This document shows, piece by piece, positions 15,428 through 22,807 of a stretch of DNA of 64,000 nt. Position numbers and translations under genes: made by a program. Location: the NCBI GenBank assembly GCA_025656455.1, contig JAHXHS010000013.1, positions 1 to 64,000 of the forward strand, read 5' to 3'. Position 1 is the first letter of the stretch, and the number at the start of each line of letters is the position of its first letter. Under the pieces are notes generated by a model. That model was not told where the DNA came from. It worked only from the letters and a program-made list of their open reading frames with translations, and ran no database searches. Source of the DNA: Candidatus Thiodiazotropha sp. (ex Epidulcina cf. delphinae). GTDB lineage: Bacteria > Pseudomonadota > Gammaproteobacteria > Chromatiales > Chromatiaceae.

Positions 15428-17626
15428 ATGAATACTCCGTCTGAAGTCACGCCCAAATATCCTATTCTTGACGACCTGTCGGTCTCACACACAGTTCTTG
15501 AAATCTGGCAGAAAACAACTGACATTATCGCGGATCTTGTCAATGTTCCCGCCGCGTTGATAATGCGTGTACACCCAGATGAAATCGAGGTCTTGGTAAG
15601 AAGCGACAGTGTTGGGAATGTATACAGAGCCGGAGAGCGAGCCCCCCTGAATACAGGGCTTTATTGTGAAACGGTAATGGACACACTTCGTGAATTATCG
15701 GTTCCTGATGCCCTTAAAGACCCGCAATGGAACCACAATCCTGACATTAAGCTAGGCATGATTTCTTACTACGGACTACCACTCACTTGGCCTTCGGGAG
15801 AAATCTTCGGTACGTTCTGTATACTGGATATAAAAGAAAACTATTTTTACCCTAAGTATCGTGAGCTTATGTTTCGCTTCAGGGACAGTATCAAATTAAG
15901 TCTTGGTACAATCTATGAAAATCACTTAAATACCACTGAAGCGAGACAAGCAAAAGAACAGATAAGAACACTTTCACAAGCAGTGGAACAGAGTCCGGTA
16001 TCGGTAGTGATCACCGATGCAGACGCAAACATAGAATATGTGAACCGCACTTTTGAGTGGATTACCGGCTATGAAGCGAAAGAAGTTTTAGGGCAGAATC
16101 CCAAGATGTTCCAATCAGGCAAGACGCCACCGAGTGTCTATAAAGATCTATGGGAAACGATCATCTCTGGAGATTTATGGAAAGGTGAACTTCAAAACCG
16201 CAAGAAAAGCGGAGAACTCTACTGGGAACACGCACACATCGCGCCAGTCTTGGATCCGGCAGGTAATATATGTCACTTCCTCGCAGTCAAAGAGGACGTT
16301 ACCAGCCAAAAAAGGCAAGCAGAGCGTATTTTACACCAAGCTCTCTATGACCCCCTAACGAATCTACCCAACCGAGGACTGGTCAATGACCGACTTGAGC
16401 AGTTGCTCATAGAGGCGCAACGCAGCAACCATCTGGTCGCGGTACTGTTCTTGGACATGGATGACTTTAAAAAGGTGAATGATTCGCTTGGCCATGAAGA
16501 AGGCGATAAAATTCTGGTGCAGGCCGCACGACGCCTGACTGGCGCGGTCCGTGATGGCGATACGGTGGGCCGTCTCGGTGGGGATGAGTTTGTCGTGCTG
16601 CTGGGGGGGATAAACAGCGCCAGCGATGCCGGACCTGTAGCGGAAAGCCTTCTCGACCGATTTCGGCGTACTTTCCAACTGAATGGCAGGGATCTTGTGC
16701 TGACAGCCAGTCTGGGTATTGCCGTGTTTCCAGGCGATGGGGAAAACGCAGCGGAACTGCTGCGCAATGCCGATACAGCGATGTACCATGCCAAGGAACA
16801 GGGCCGTAATACCTACTACTACTTTACCAAATCCATGAACCGGGAAGTTTCCAGGAGGTTGATGATAGAGGAGCAATTATTCGGTGCCTTGGCGCGTGGG
16901 GAATTCCACCTCTGCTATCAACCTATAATGGCTATCCAAAATCGCGATTTTGTCGGTGCGGAAGCCCTCTTGCGTTGGAGCAACCAGGCCATTGGAGAAA
17001 TTTCATCCGATGAATTCATTCCGATTGCTGAGCAAACCGGAATGATTGTACAGATAGGTCGATATGTCATTACAGAGGCGCTTGGCCGAGCGGCTCAGTG
17101 GCGAAGAAACCAAGAAAAGAATTTTAAGATAGCAATCAATCTTTCGCCTCGCCAGTTACGGGATCCTGACCTAGTGCCATTTATCGAGGATGCTCTACAA
17201 CAGGCCGGCGTGCCGGGCGAATGTCTCGAATTGGAGATCACGGAAGGTGTGTTGATGAGCGGTCACAGTTATATCGATCAATCGCTTACCGCCATAGGCA
17301 ATCTGGGTATCGGCATAGTCATGGATGATTTTGGAACCGGTTACTCCTCACTTAATTATCTTCGTAATTACCCTTTTGATGTCGTGAAGATTGACCGGAG
17401 TTTTATCCATGATATCACCTTGAATGATGCTGACCGGGTACTGGTCAACGCGGCTATTTCCATGGCCCATGGTCTGGGTCTGAAGGTCGTGGCGGAAGGT
17501 GTGGAAACAGAAGACCAATTCGTCCAGTTGTCCGAACAGGGCTGTGATTTTGCTCAAGGATATTTACTCAGCAAGCCGATTTCTGCCGATGAAATGATAA
17601 AGTTTCTTGAGACGCAGAAAAACTAA
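15428..17626 (+). CDS. GAF-PAS-GGDEF-EAL cyclic-di-GMP turnover protein
   Basis: The ATG at 15428 is preferred; a TTG nine bases upstream is in frame. The 732-residue protein has a GAF domain (about 15-165), a PAS domain (about 180-300; EYVNRTFEWITGYEAKEVLGQ), GGDEF near residue 383 with an RDGD I-site, and EAL. The EAL domain has EALLRW near 511, EITEGVLM, DDFGTGYSSL and KIDRSFI. All key residues of both catalytic domains are present. It has no membrane helices and follows the HD-GYP gene at a 32-base gap. The pair can therefore set synthesis against breakdown of c-di-GMP at one locus. Confidence 0.9.
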   Translation: MNTPSEVTPKYPILDDLSVSHTVLEIWQKTTDIIADLVNVPAALIMRVHPDEIEVLVRSDSVGNVYRAGERAPLNTGLYCETVMDTLRELSVPDALKDPQWNHNPDIKLGMISYYGLPLTWPSGEIFGTFCILDIKENYFYPKYRELMFRFRDSIKLSLGTIYENHLNTTEARQAKEQIRTLSQAVEQSPVSVVITDADANIEYVNRTFEWITGYEAKEVLGQNPKMFQSGKTPPSVYKDLWETIISGDLWKGELQNRKKSGELYWEHAHIAPVLDPAGNICHFLAVKEDVTSQKRQAERILHQALYDPLTNLPNRGLVNDRLEQLLIEAQRSNHLVAVLFLDMDDFKKVNDSLGHEEGDKILVQAARRLTGAVRDGDTVGRLGGDEFVVLLGGINSASDAGPVAESLLDRFRRTFQLNGRDLVLTASLGIAVFPGDGENAAELLRNADTAMYHAKEQGRNTYYYFTKSMNREVSRRLMIEEQLFGALARGEFHLCYQPIMAIQNRDFVGAEALLRWSNQAIGEISSDEFIPIAEQTGMIVQIGRYVITEALGRAAQWRRNQEKNFKIAINLSPRQLRDPDLVPFIEDALQQAGVPGECLELEITEGVLMSGHSYIDQSLTAIGNLGIGIVMDDFGTGYSSLNYLRNYPFDVVKIDRSFIHDITLNDADRVLVNAAISMAHGLGLKVVAEGVETEDQFVQLSEQGCDFAQGYLLSKPISADEMIKFLETQKN

Positions 17627-17783
17627 TTCGTAATTCATCCTTGATCGGCATTATCCATATTTCAAATAAATTCCGCATGTTATGCATTTCCGTGAGTTGC
17701 CGGCCATAATATCGTGTGGTATGTATTGGTTGCTTTGATTGAAATCTTCAATTCAATGAATCTAACATGAAAGGATAATCATC

Positions 17784-18384
17784 ATGCCTTTACCCACAAC
17801 CTATGACAATCTCGGACTTTATGCTGCATCTCAGATCGCTGTAATTAATTCACAAAAGAAAGCAGGAGCTAAGCAGTTAACAACTTTATCTTGGTAGCGA
17901 TACACCATTTATACAGAAACATTTTCCAAAGAACTGGTTAGCCAACATTCGCATTTGTGTATTACCGGCATTGCCAGCTCCAGACCTGAAAAGATTGTGG
18001 CTTGATATGGCCTACGTTTCCAAATCGGATTTTAAGACTGCATGTGATTCAGTGGATCTACTATTATTTAAAGCACTTGAATTTTTCTCAAAGCCTCTAA
18101 ATTCTAGAATCAAGGGTATTACTTACGATGATGTTATTTACGTTTTGCCGACACATCAGAAAGATCTTAATACAATTACTCACGAACTGGTTCACACGCT
18201 TCAATGGAGTCATTTTGGGCCCACCGGATTTCTAACCCGATATATTCGTGGCTTTGTAACAAAAAAATTAATTTATCAGAACAATCCCGCTGAAAAAAAC
18301 GCCTATCTGTATGGCGATCGATTCACAAAAACAAGATCCCCGATGGGAATAACCAGCATTAACGCCACACAAGGCATGGTATAA
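17784..18384 (+). pseudogene. DUF4157-like zinc-peptidase-type protein gene, frameshifted
   Basis: An ATG at 17784 behind AAAGGATAATC opens MPLPTTYDNLGLYAASQIAV and ends at TAG 17895 after 37 codons. From 17881, in another frame, the DNA reads QLYLGSDTPFIQKHFPKNWL without a start, and continues to 18384. That longer part has ITHELVHTLQW, an HExxH-type zinc motif, then FGPTGFLTRYIRGF and NPAEKNAYLYGDRF, as in DUF4157-like proteins. A one-base indel near 17875-17885 would join the two into about 200 residues. The region is clearly AT-richer than its neighbours, suggesting transfer. Whether the break is real or a sequencing error is open. Confidence 0.55.
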
Positions 18385-18464
18385 ATATAATGCAAGTTTC
18401 GGAGCTTAAAATACCAGAAAAGCAGTTCTGGCTAGTCCATTAGTCATACTCTTGACGGCCAGGA

Positions 18465-18507
18465 CACCCACTCAAAGTAAAATGGTTATCCGTGTATCGA
18501 GTGGGTG
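18465..18507. terminator. Hairpin between the broken peptidase gene and the CPPFC peptide gene
   Basis: CACCCACTC (18465-18473) pairs with GAGTGGGTG (18499-18507) across a 25-base loop. It lies between two converging genes and may end either transcript. There is no strong T-tract directly after the stem, so intrinsic termination is uncertain. Confidence 0.4.
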
Positions 18508-18562
18508 CCTAGAATATTCTGTATTTGGGATTAATTTTTTTTATAGTCTATCCCTCGATTCC

Positions 18563-18742
18563 TCAACAGAAGGGCGGGCAGTAACGGGCAATGGTACTTT
18601 GCTCGCCGGCATTAGTTTTGATGTCGACCTTTGTCGCTTCTTGCGTGGGTTTGATGACCTCTTGGGTGTTTGAAGCGCTGGTGCTGAAGGTGGTGGCTGC
18701 GAGAATGATGCTGACCGCAACAACGGGGATGAGATGTTTCAT
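18563..18742 (-). CDS. Tiny exported peptide ending in CPPFC
   Basis: The ATG at 18742 lies behind ACAAGGAGTATCGATC, a very good ribosome-binding site. The 59-residue product starts MKHLIPVVAVSIILAATTFS, a clear signal peptide with likely cleavage near TSA-SN. The mature part is about 35 residues, hydrophilic, and ends IARYCPPFC. The same unusual motif, VARHCPPFC, occurs in the SoxL-like rhodanese at 38.6-39.3 kb. A periplasmic peptide with a terminal C-x3-C pair could carry thiol, persulfide or metal chemistry (inference). No named family is recognised. It lies between the broken DUF4157-like gene and the truncated hemoglobin gene. Confidence 0.7.
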   Translation of the reverse strand: MKHLIPVVAVSIILAATTFSTSASNTQEVIKPTQEATKVDIKTNAGEQSTIARYCPPFC

Positions 18743-18940
18743 GATCGATACTCCTTGTATAGTTTATTCCATTCTGCGCGCTCTTCCTGTCGCGTAACTA
18801 ACTAATAATTTTAATATCGTATAATTCGTATGTCAAGTATTTAGGCAGGTGACCACTCACTCAATCATATGAATGGATGCCAGGGCTGGTAGTTCAGAGG
18901 AAGGTAATATATTAATGTTTGGCCATTGGCCAAATGATGG

Positions 18941-19312
18941 CTACAGTTCAACAATATCATCTTTCAAGTTTAGTACAAATGCCACCACATCATCGCGTTC
19001 CTGACCAGGAACACTTAATGCGGTCATGGTGTTTCCCGCATGGTCAAGAAAGATTGACCAGTCGCTTTCATCAATTCCCATACCCTTATGGGATAGTTTC
19101 ATGTCCCGGCCAGTGTAGTAAACGGGTCCCCCGGCATTGGAACACAGATAATCAATTAGCAGTTGCTTCTCTCTTTCTATTCCATCGTCGCCCCTATTTT
19201 GCCAGAAACGTCCCAGCTGAGGATCTGATTGCAGGCGAGGCAAGAGATCATTCACAAAAGCAGTAATTCCATCATAACCACCAAGGCGTTCATATAGCGT
19301 TTTTTCACTCAT
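18941..19312 (-). CDS. Group I truncated hemoglobin
   Basis: The 123-residue protein begins MSEKTLYERLGGYDGITAFV, the standard start of bacterial trHbN. The haem-proximal region has YTGRDMKLSHKGMGI, where His is the proximal ligand, and the CD/E region includes GRFWQNRG. Truncated hemoglobins bind O2 and NO; group I members often detoxify NO. It stands alone, with the small CPPFC peptide gene about 200 bases downstream on the same strand. Length and motifs match the family. Confidence 0.9.
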   Translation of the reverse strand: MSEKTLYERLGGYDGITAFVNDLLPRLQSDPQLGRFWQNRGDDGIEREKQLLIDYLCSNAGGPVYYTGRDMKLSHKGMGIDESDWSIFLDHAGNTMTALSVPGQERDDVVAFVLNLKDDIVEL

Positions 19313-19344
19313 GAGAATTCTCCCTGGTTGAATAAAGACGTTGC

Positions 19345-19578
19345 CTAATAGATAGGCGGAAGGCAGGTTGCCTCTGACCTCATAATAGTTACTTTATCTC
19401 GTTTTGTCTGGTATCCATTGGCGGACCCATTAAGCACGATCTTGCATGGGAGATGGTTGTGATTTGCTTTTTCCGCCCACTCGATCAGGGGGAGAGCCAG
19501 AGATTCAGGTATCGATAAGAAAGCCGGGAAACCCTGAATCGATGGAAAAGCCTCGATTTTGACCCAGCACGAATCCTG
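19345..19578 (-). other. Open frame continuing past the SRAP-like stop codon
   Basis: Directly after the TAG of the SRAP-like gene (19579-19581) the same frame stays open for 77 more codons, to a TAG at 19345. It contains AFPSIQGFPAFLSIPESLAL and PLIEWAEKANHNHLP. There is no Met near its start. It may be a lost C-terminal extension, the end of a degraded neighbour, or chance. I recognise no domain. Confidence 0.3.
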
Positions 19579-20016
19579 CTACGATTCTGTATGATCCGAT
19601 GGACCTCCATTAGTGAGTATTCTCGGCCAGCGGTCATGCACCACATCCTCCATCTCCGGAGTGATGGTGACGATGTAGACGCGCCGTTCGTGATCCCAGT
19701 GCGCCACCAGGCCCTGGATCCATTTGCCCGGTGTGATATCGAACCAGTGGCTGTTGCCCTCGATATCCTTTTCCATGAATTGACTGATGGCGAGTTTTAC
19801 CGGAATCGGCCGCCAGCGGTCCCAGCGTCCGCCATAGATGGCTTCGAGTCTGGCCCAGCCACCCAAAGGCAGCTTGCCGGCTTGTTGTTTACGCCGTCCC
19901 CAAGGCAGTAGATCGATATCGCCGTGCTTGGTTTTTACCGGCAGGCAGGCCTTGGGGTTGGGGAAGTAGATACGGACTTCCTGGCCGTTGATTATGTAGT
20001 AGATGGCGCCGCACAT
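19579..20016 (-). CDS. Short SRAP-like protein (HMCES/YedK family, compact form)
   Basis: The 145-residue product begins MCGAIYY; the Cys after the initiator Met is the DNA-crosslinking residue in the SRAP family. Later parts align by eye with YedK: LLPWGRRKQ (family WG.P.W), GGWARLEAI (family NAR.E), FMEKD (active-site Glu region) and TPEMEDVVHDRWPRIL (family HDRMP). The usual Asn of NARxE is Trp here, and the protein is about 75 residues shorter than YedK. Known members shield abasic sites in single-stranded DNA. Its place downstream of a DinB-type polymerase and LexA supports an SOS-linked role. The reading frame continues past its stop. Confidence 0.65.
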   Translation of the reverse strand: MCGAIYYIINGQEVRIYFPNPKACLPVKTKHGDIDLLPWGRRKQQAGKLPLGGWARLEAIYGGRWDRWRPIPVKLAISQFMEKDIEGNSHWFDITPGKWIQGLVAHWDHERRVYIVTITPEMEDVVHDRWPRILTNGGPSDHTES

Positions 20017-20434
20017 TGTTTAGCCGCTCTGTTTAATTTTGAATTATGAATTTTGAATTATGAATTCAAGCGAGTCTTTGATCTCGTGATGCGTTTTGGG
20101 ACATCCAAGTCCCCTAAACGCACTCGATCTTCGACAGCCTATTCGTGCCCCGGCCGCCCTGCGTCCGTGCCGCTTCGCCACACCATTGCTTCGCTCGGCG
20201 CTGGCTACGCAGCACTCCCTCAAATGGCTGGACGCCGCGTTCGGATGCTCGCTTTGCTTCCCCTCTGGCGCTGGGCGCACGACGGGTAATCAGTCTCGCC
20301 TCGCGGCTACCGGGGACTACGCGCCTTCGCCTCGCTCTCCATGGCGCGTAGCGGATGAGTGCGCTACGCGCACAGACTAATTTAAAAAAACGTGAGCGAA
20401 GCGAACACCGAAATTCATAATTCATAATTCAAAA
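20017..20434. repeat. AATTC-bounded island A between the SRAP-like and polymerase genes
   Basis: The island has inward-facing A/T runs at both ends: TTTTGAATTATGAATTTTGA from about 20036, and the inverted form AAATTCATAATTCATAATTC at 20411-20430. Next to the right run is AAAAAAACGTGAGCGAAGCG, which on the minus strand is a hairpin-plus-T tract. The interior (about 20070-20380) is GC-rich, with frequent GCTTCGC and GCGAAGC words, and shows no credible gene. The right-hand run reaches to, and slightly past, the polymerase stop codon. Confidence 0.65.
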
Positions 20435-21691
20435 TTATTCATTAAGAATGGTTTCCCTGTGGCCAGTCGGCCTCCAAGCCGGGGCGATGACATTGGGCAT
20501 TCTGGAGCGGCTGAGCAGGCGAGTGGGGGCGAGGGTGAATTCACCATAGCGCCGGTTGATGCTGTCCATGGCCTGGTTGAGCCGGTCCCGGCGCTGATGG
20601 TCGGGCTCCAGGAAATCAACCTGATAGTCGGCATACTTGGGATCGAGGGCGGTGATCTGTACCTGGTGACAGCCTTGGCCGCTCCAGTGATTGTCAAGAA
20701 AATCGTCACACATGGCCAGGATGTCGGGGGCATGGTCGGTGGCTGGGTTGCAGCGGTACTTGTGGCTGAGCCAGCCTTCGTCGATGCGCACGCCGACATA
20801 GAAGAGACTGGCGCGAAAATGGTGCAGGCGCAGGCGGGCGGCCACTTTCTCCGCCATGTGTAACAGAAATGTCTCGATTACCGCCCGTTCCCTGGTGTTG
20901 GGGGGCATCACCTTGCCGTGACCGATCGATTTGGGCGCCCCGGCGCCATGCTGCACCGGGTCAGGGTCGAGGCCCTGGGTCATCAGCCAGATGCGCCGCC
21001 CCGGGTTGCCGAAACGACGCCCGATCTCACCGATCGGGAGACGGCGCATGTCAGCGCAAGTATGAACTCCCCGTTCCGCCAGATAACGGCCGATGCCGCT
21101 GGCGATGCCGCACAGTTCGGTGACGGGTATCCTGGCCAGGGTCTGCTGCGCCCGTCCCGGTGGAATGATGGTCAGGCCGTTGGGTTTCTGCAGCTTGGCG
21201 GCGTACTTGGCGGTAGTCTTGTCGCCGCTGACTCCCACCGAGCAGAGCACACCGCCGGAGGCATCCAGTACGGTCTGCTTGACCCGCCGGGCGATGTATC
21301 TCGGGGCGCCGAGCAGGCGTTGACAGCGTGCGATGTCGAGAAAGGCCTCGTCCACCGAAAAGATCTCCATGTCGGGGCTGATATGGGAGAGCGCCTCCAT
21401 GATGCGGGAGGAGATCCGGGCGTAGCGTTCAGGGCGGGCAGGCACCTGCAGGAATCCAGGGCAGATCCTCCGCGCCTCTTTCAGACGCATACCGGTGCGC
21501 ACGCCATAAGCCCGCGCTTCGTAGGAGCAGGTGATGATGCAGGTCCCTTGAGCGCCGTTGGTGATGCCGATAGGGCGCCCCTGCAGTTCCGGGTGGTCCA
21601 TTTGCTCCACGCTGCAAAAAAAGGCGTTCATATCCACCAGAATGACGGCGCGGGACCAGTGGGTGTCGGGGCGGTTGTCATCGTAGTGCAT
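20435..21691 (-). CDS. dinB: Y-family DNA polymerase (DinB/Pol IV type)
   Basis: The ATG at 21691 gives 418 residues; the longer upstream frame only reads through repeat DNA. The palm motifs are intact: AVILVDMNAFFCSVEQ near residues 12-27 and IFSVDEAFLDIARC near 103-116. Both hold the catalytic acidic residues that ImuB proteins lack, so it should be an active translesion polymerase. Helix-hairpin-helix (TELCGIASGIGRYLAERGV) and little-finger regions follow (SIGHGKVMPPNT). lexA lies upstream on the same strand and the SRAP-like gene downstream. Both spacers are AATTC-bounded islands with terminator-like hairpins that may limit cotranscription. No GTTC-N7-GTTC site was seen directly upstream. 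Confidence 0.85.
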   Translation of the reverse strand: MHYDDNRPDTHWSRAVILVDMNAFFCSVEQMDHPELQGRPIGITNGAQGTCIITCSYEARAYGVRTGMRLKEARRICPGFLQVPARPERYARISSRIMEALSHISPDMEIFSVDEAFLDIARCQRLLGAPRYIARRVKQTVLDASGGVLCSVGVSGDKTTAKYAAKLQKPNGLTIIPPGRAQQTLARIPVTELCGIASGIGRYLAERGVHTCADMRRLPIGEIGRRFGNPGRRIWLMTQGLDPDPVQHGAGAPKSIGHGKVMPPNTRERAVIETFLLHMAEKVAARLRLHHFRASLFYVGVRIDEGWLSHKYRCNPATDHAPDILAMCDDFLDNHWSGQGCHQVQITALDPKYADYQVDFLEPDHQRRDRLNQAMDSINRRYGEFTLAPTRLLSRSRMPNVIAPAWRPTGHRETILNE

Positions 21692-21945
21692 GACGGTTGG
21701 GTAATTCTGAATTGTGAATTTTGAATTATGAATTTCGGTGTTCGCTTCGCTCACGTTTTTTTAGATTATTAACCAGGCAACCAAATATGTCGTGTTCAGG
21801 GCTTCAAGCATGCCCTTGTCAAGAACCATAACACCGAGCAAGGGTATACTGCGGCTGAACACGACATATTTGGTTGCCTGGTTAATAGTCTGTGCGCGCA
21901 GCGCACTCAATCAATTCAAAATTCATAATTCACAATTCAAAATTA
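21692..21945. repeat. AATTC-bounded island B between polymerase and lexA, carrying a nested element
   Basis: The left run TTGAATTATGAATTTCGGTG ends near 21740 and is followed by TTCGCTTCGCTCACGTTTTT, nearly the exact complement of the right edge of island A. The right run (about 21910-21945) is AATTCAAAATTCATAATTCA, then a second AATTC unit, ending at the lexA stop. In the middle sits modular palindromic element copy 3 (21767-21887), so one element type is nested inside another. A GTGCGCGCAGCGCAC hairpin lies near 21892-21906. Confidence 0.7.
21767..21887. repeat. Modular palindromic element, copy 3 (perfect 33-bp arms)
   Basis: The arms 21767-21799 and 21855-21887 are perfect complements, starting TATTAACCAGGCAACCAAAT. 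Between them is a shortened GGCTTCAAGCATGCCCTTG module. The arms differ from copy 1 at several positions, yet each copy is perfectly self-complementary. The CCGCTGTGTGCC module is missing. Confidence 0.8.
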
Positions 21946-22545
21946 TCATTCGTACCGCCTCAACTGCCCCACCAGCACCCCCTGAATGCGCACCCGCTTC
22001 GCCGCATAGATCATAGGAGGGATATCGGGGTTTTCGGCGATCAGCTTGATGCGGCCGCTCTTGAGGCGTTTGAGACGTTTGAGGGTGGCCTCCTCGTCAT
22101 CGATCAATGCCACCACGATGGCGTGATCGTCGGCGGTGTCGCAACGCTCGATGATCACCAGGTCGCCGTCGAGAATGCCGATGTCGATCATGGAGTCCCC
22201 CTTGACCTGCAGGGCGTAGCGATTGTCGCCGAGCAGGTAGTCGGCCAGGTCGAGGCGATCCTGGCCGGCGATGGCCTCGATGGGGCTGCCTGCCGCAATG
22301 GCGCCCAGCAGGGGAAGGCTCAGTTTCGATGCCTCCTCCTCTTCGACCAATGCGATGCCGCGCTTGCGGCCGGCTATCAGGCGTATTCGTCCCGCCTCGG
22401 CCAGGGCCTGTACATGGCGATGGGCGGTGCCCTTGGAGGTGATGCCGATCCCTTCGGCGATCTCATCCAGGGAGGGGGCGTATCCCCGCCTCTTCAGGTA
22501 ACGTCGGATAAAGGTCAGGGTTTTGTGTTGGGTGGCGGTGAGCAT
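21946..22545 (-). CDS. lexA: LexA family SOS repressor/protease
   Basis: The ATG at 22545 is preferred (MLTATQHKTLTFIRRYLKRR); an in-frame GTG at 22575 would add ten residues. The 199-residue protein has a winged-helix domain with APSLDEIAEGIGITSKGTAHRHV. The cleavage site is Ala-Gly in LLGAIAAGSPIEA, and the peptidase domain has the catalytic Ser in KGDSMIDIGI and Lys in EEATLKRLK. RecA-stimulated self-cleavage is expected. The promoter carries a GTTC-N7-GTTC operator (22589-22603), so autoregulation is likely. The site type differs from the CTGT-N8-ACAG box of Escherichia coli. dinB and the SRAP-like gene lie downstream. Confidence 0.9.
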   Translation of the reverse strand: MLTATQHKTLTFIRRYLKRRGYAPSLDEIAEGIGITSKGTAHRHVQALAEAGRIRLIAGRKRGIALVEEEEASKLSLPLLGAIAAGSPIEAIAGQDRLDLADYLLGDNRYALQVKGDSMIDIGILDGDLVIIERCDTADDHAIVVALIDDEEATLKRLKRLKSGRIKLIAENPDIPPMIYAAKRVRIQGVLVGQLRRYE

Positions 22546-22551
22546 GTGTGT

Positions 22552-22566
22552 GTTCTCATAATGTCC
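22552..22566 (-). promoter_or_regulatory. Second, imperfect LexA-type half-repeat at the lexA start
   Basis: On the plus strand the sequence is GTTC-TCATAAT-GTCC, one base off GTTC-N7-GTTC. It is an inverted copy of the upstream operator: 13 bases, GTTCTCATAATGT, are exactly shared. It covers the 5' untranslated region just before the ATG at 22545, so it could add cooperative repression. Confidence 0.5.
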
Positions 22567-22582
22567 TGTCTTCACGAACTAG

Positions 22583-22609
22583 AGTATAGAACATTATGAG
22601 AACTGTAAA
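22583..22609 (-). promoter_or_regulatory. lexA promoter with embedded GTTC-N7-GTTC operator
   Basis: Reading the minus strand, TTTACA (22609-22604) is a -35 candidate and TATACT (22588-22583) a -10 candidate. The 15-bp spacer between them is exactly GTTCTCATAATGTTC (22603-22589), a perfect GTTC-N7-GTTC site as known for alphaproteobacterial LexA. Repressor binding there would block RNA polymerase. The match is seen directly; the binding is inferred. Confidence 0.7.
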
Positions 22610-22807
22610 TAGGGCGCTGACCTGTTATTCGCAATATCAAGCGTAATTTGTCCGCAAATGAACGCGAATTAACGCAAATGGGTTATCTCGATTTTGTTAC
22701 CGCCGATGGATGCACCGTTTACGGACCTAAGGATGGAATCCAGGTGCTCCGCGATTATCATTCAAGGATGCTCACGCATTTTTCTAACGAAGCAACCTTT
22801 TTTATTA

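Noticed and set aside
18563..18568. Selenocysteine read-through at the TGA after CPPFC
   Set aside because: Only four sense codons follow before the next stop, and no stem-loop typical of a SECIS was seen.
20070..20380. GC-rich frames inside island A as a small gene
   Set aside because: Frames exist on both strands with low-complexity Arg/Ala/Pro content and no start signals, so they reflect base composition.
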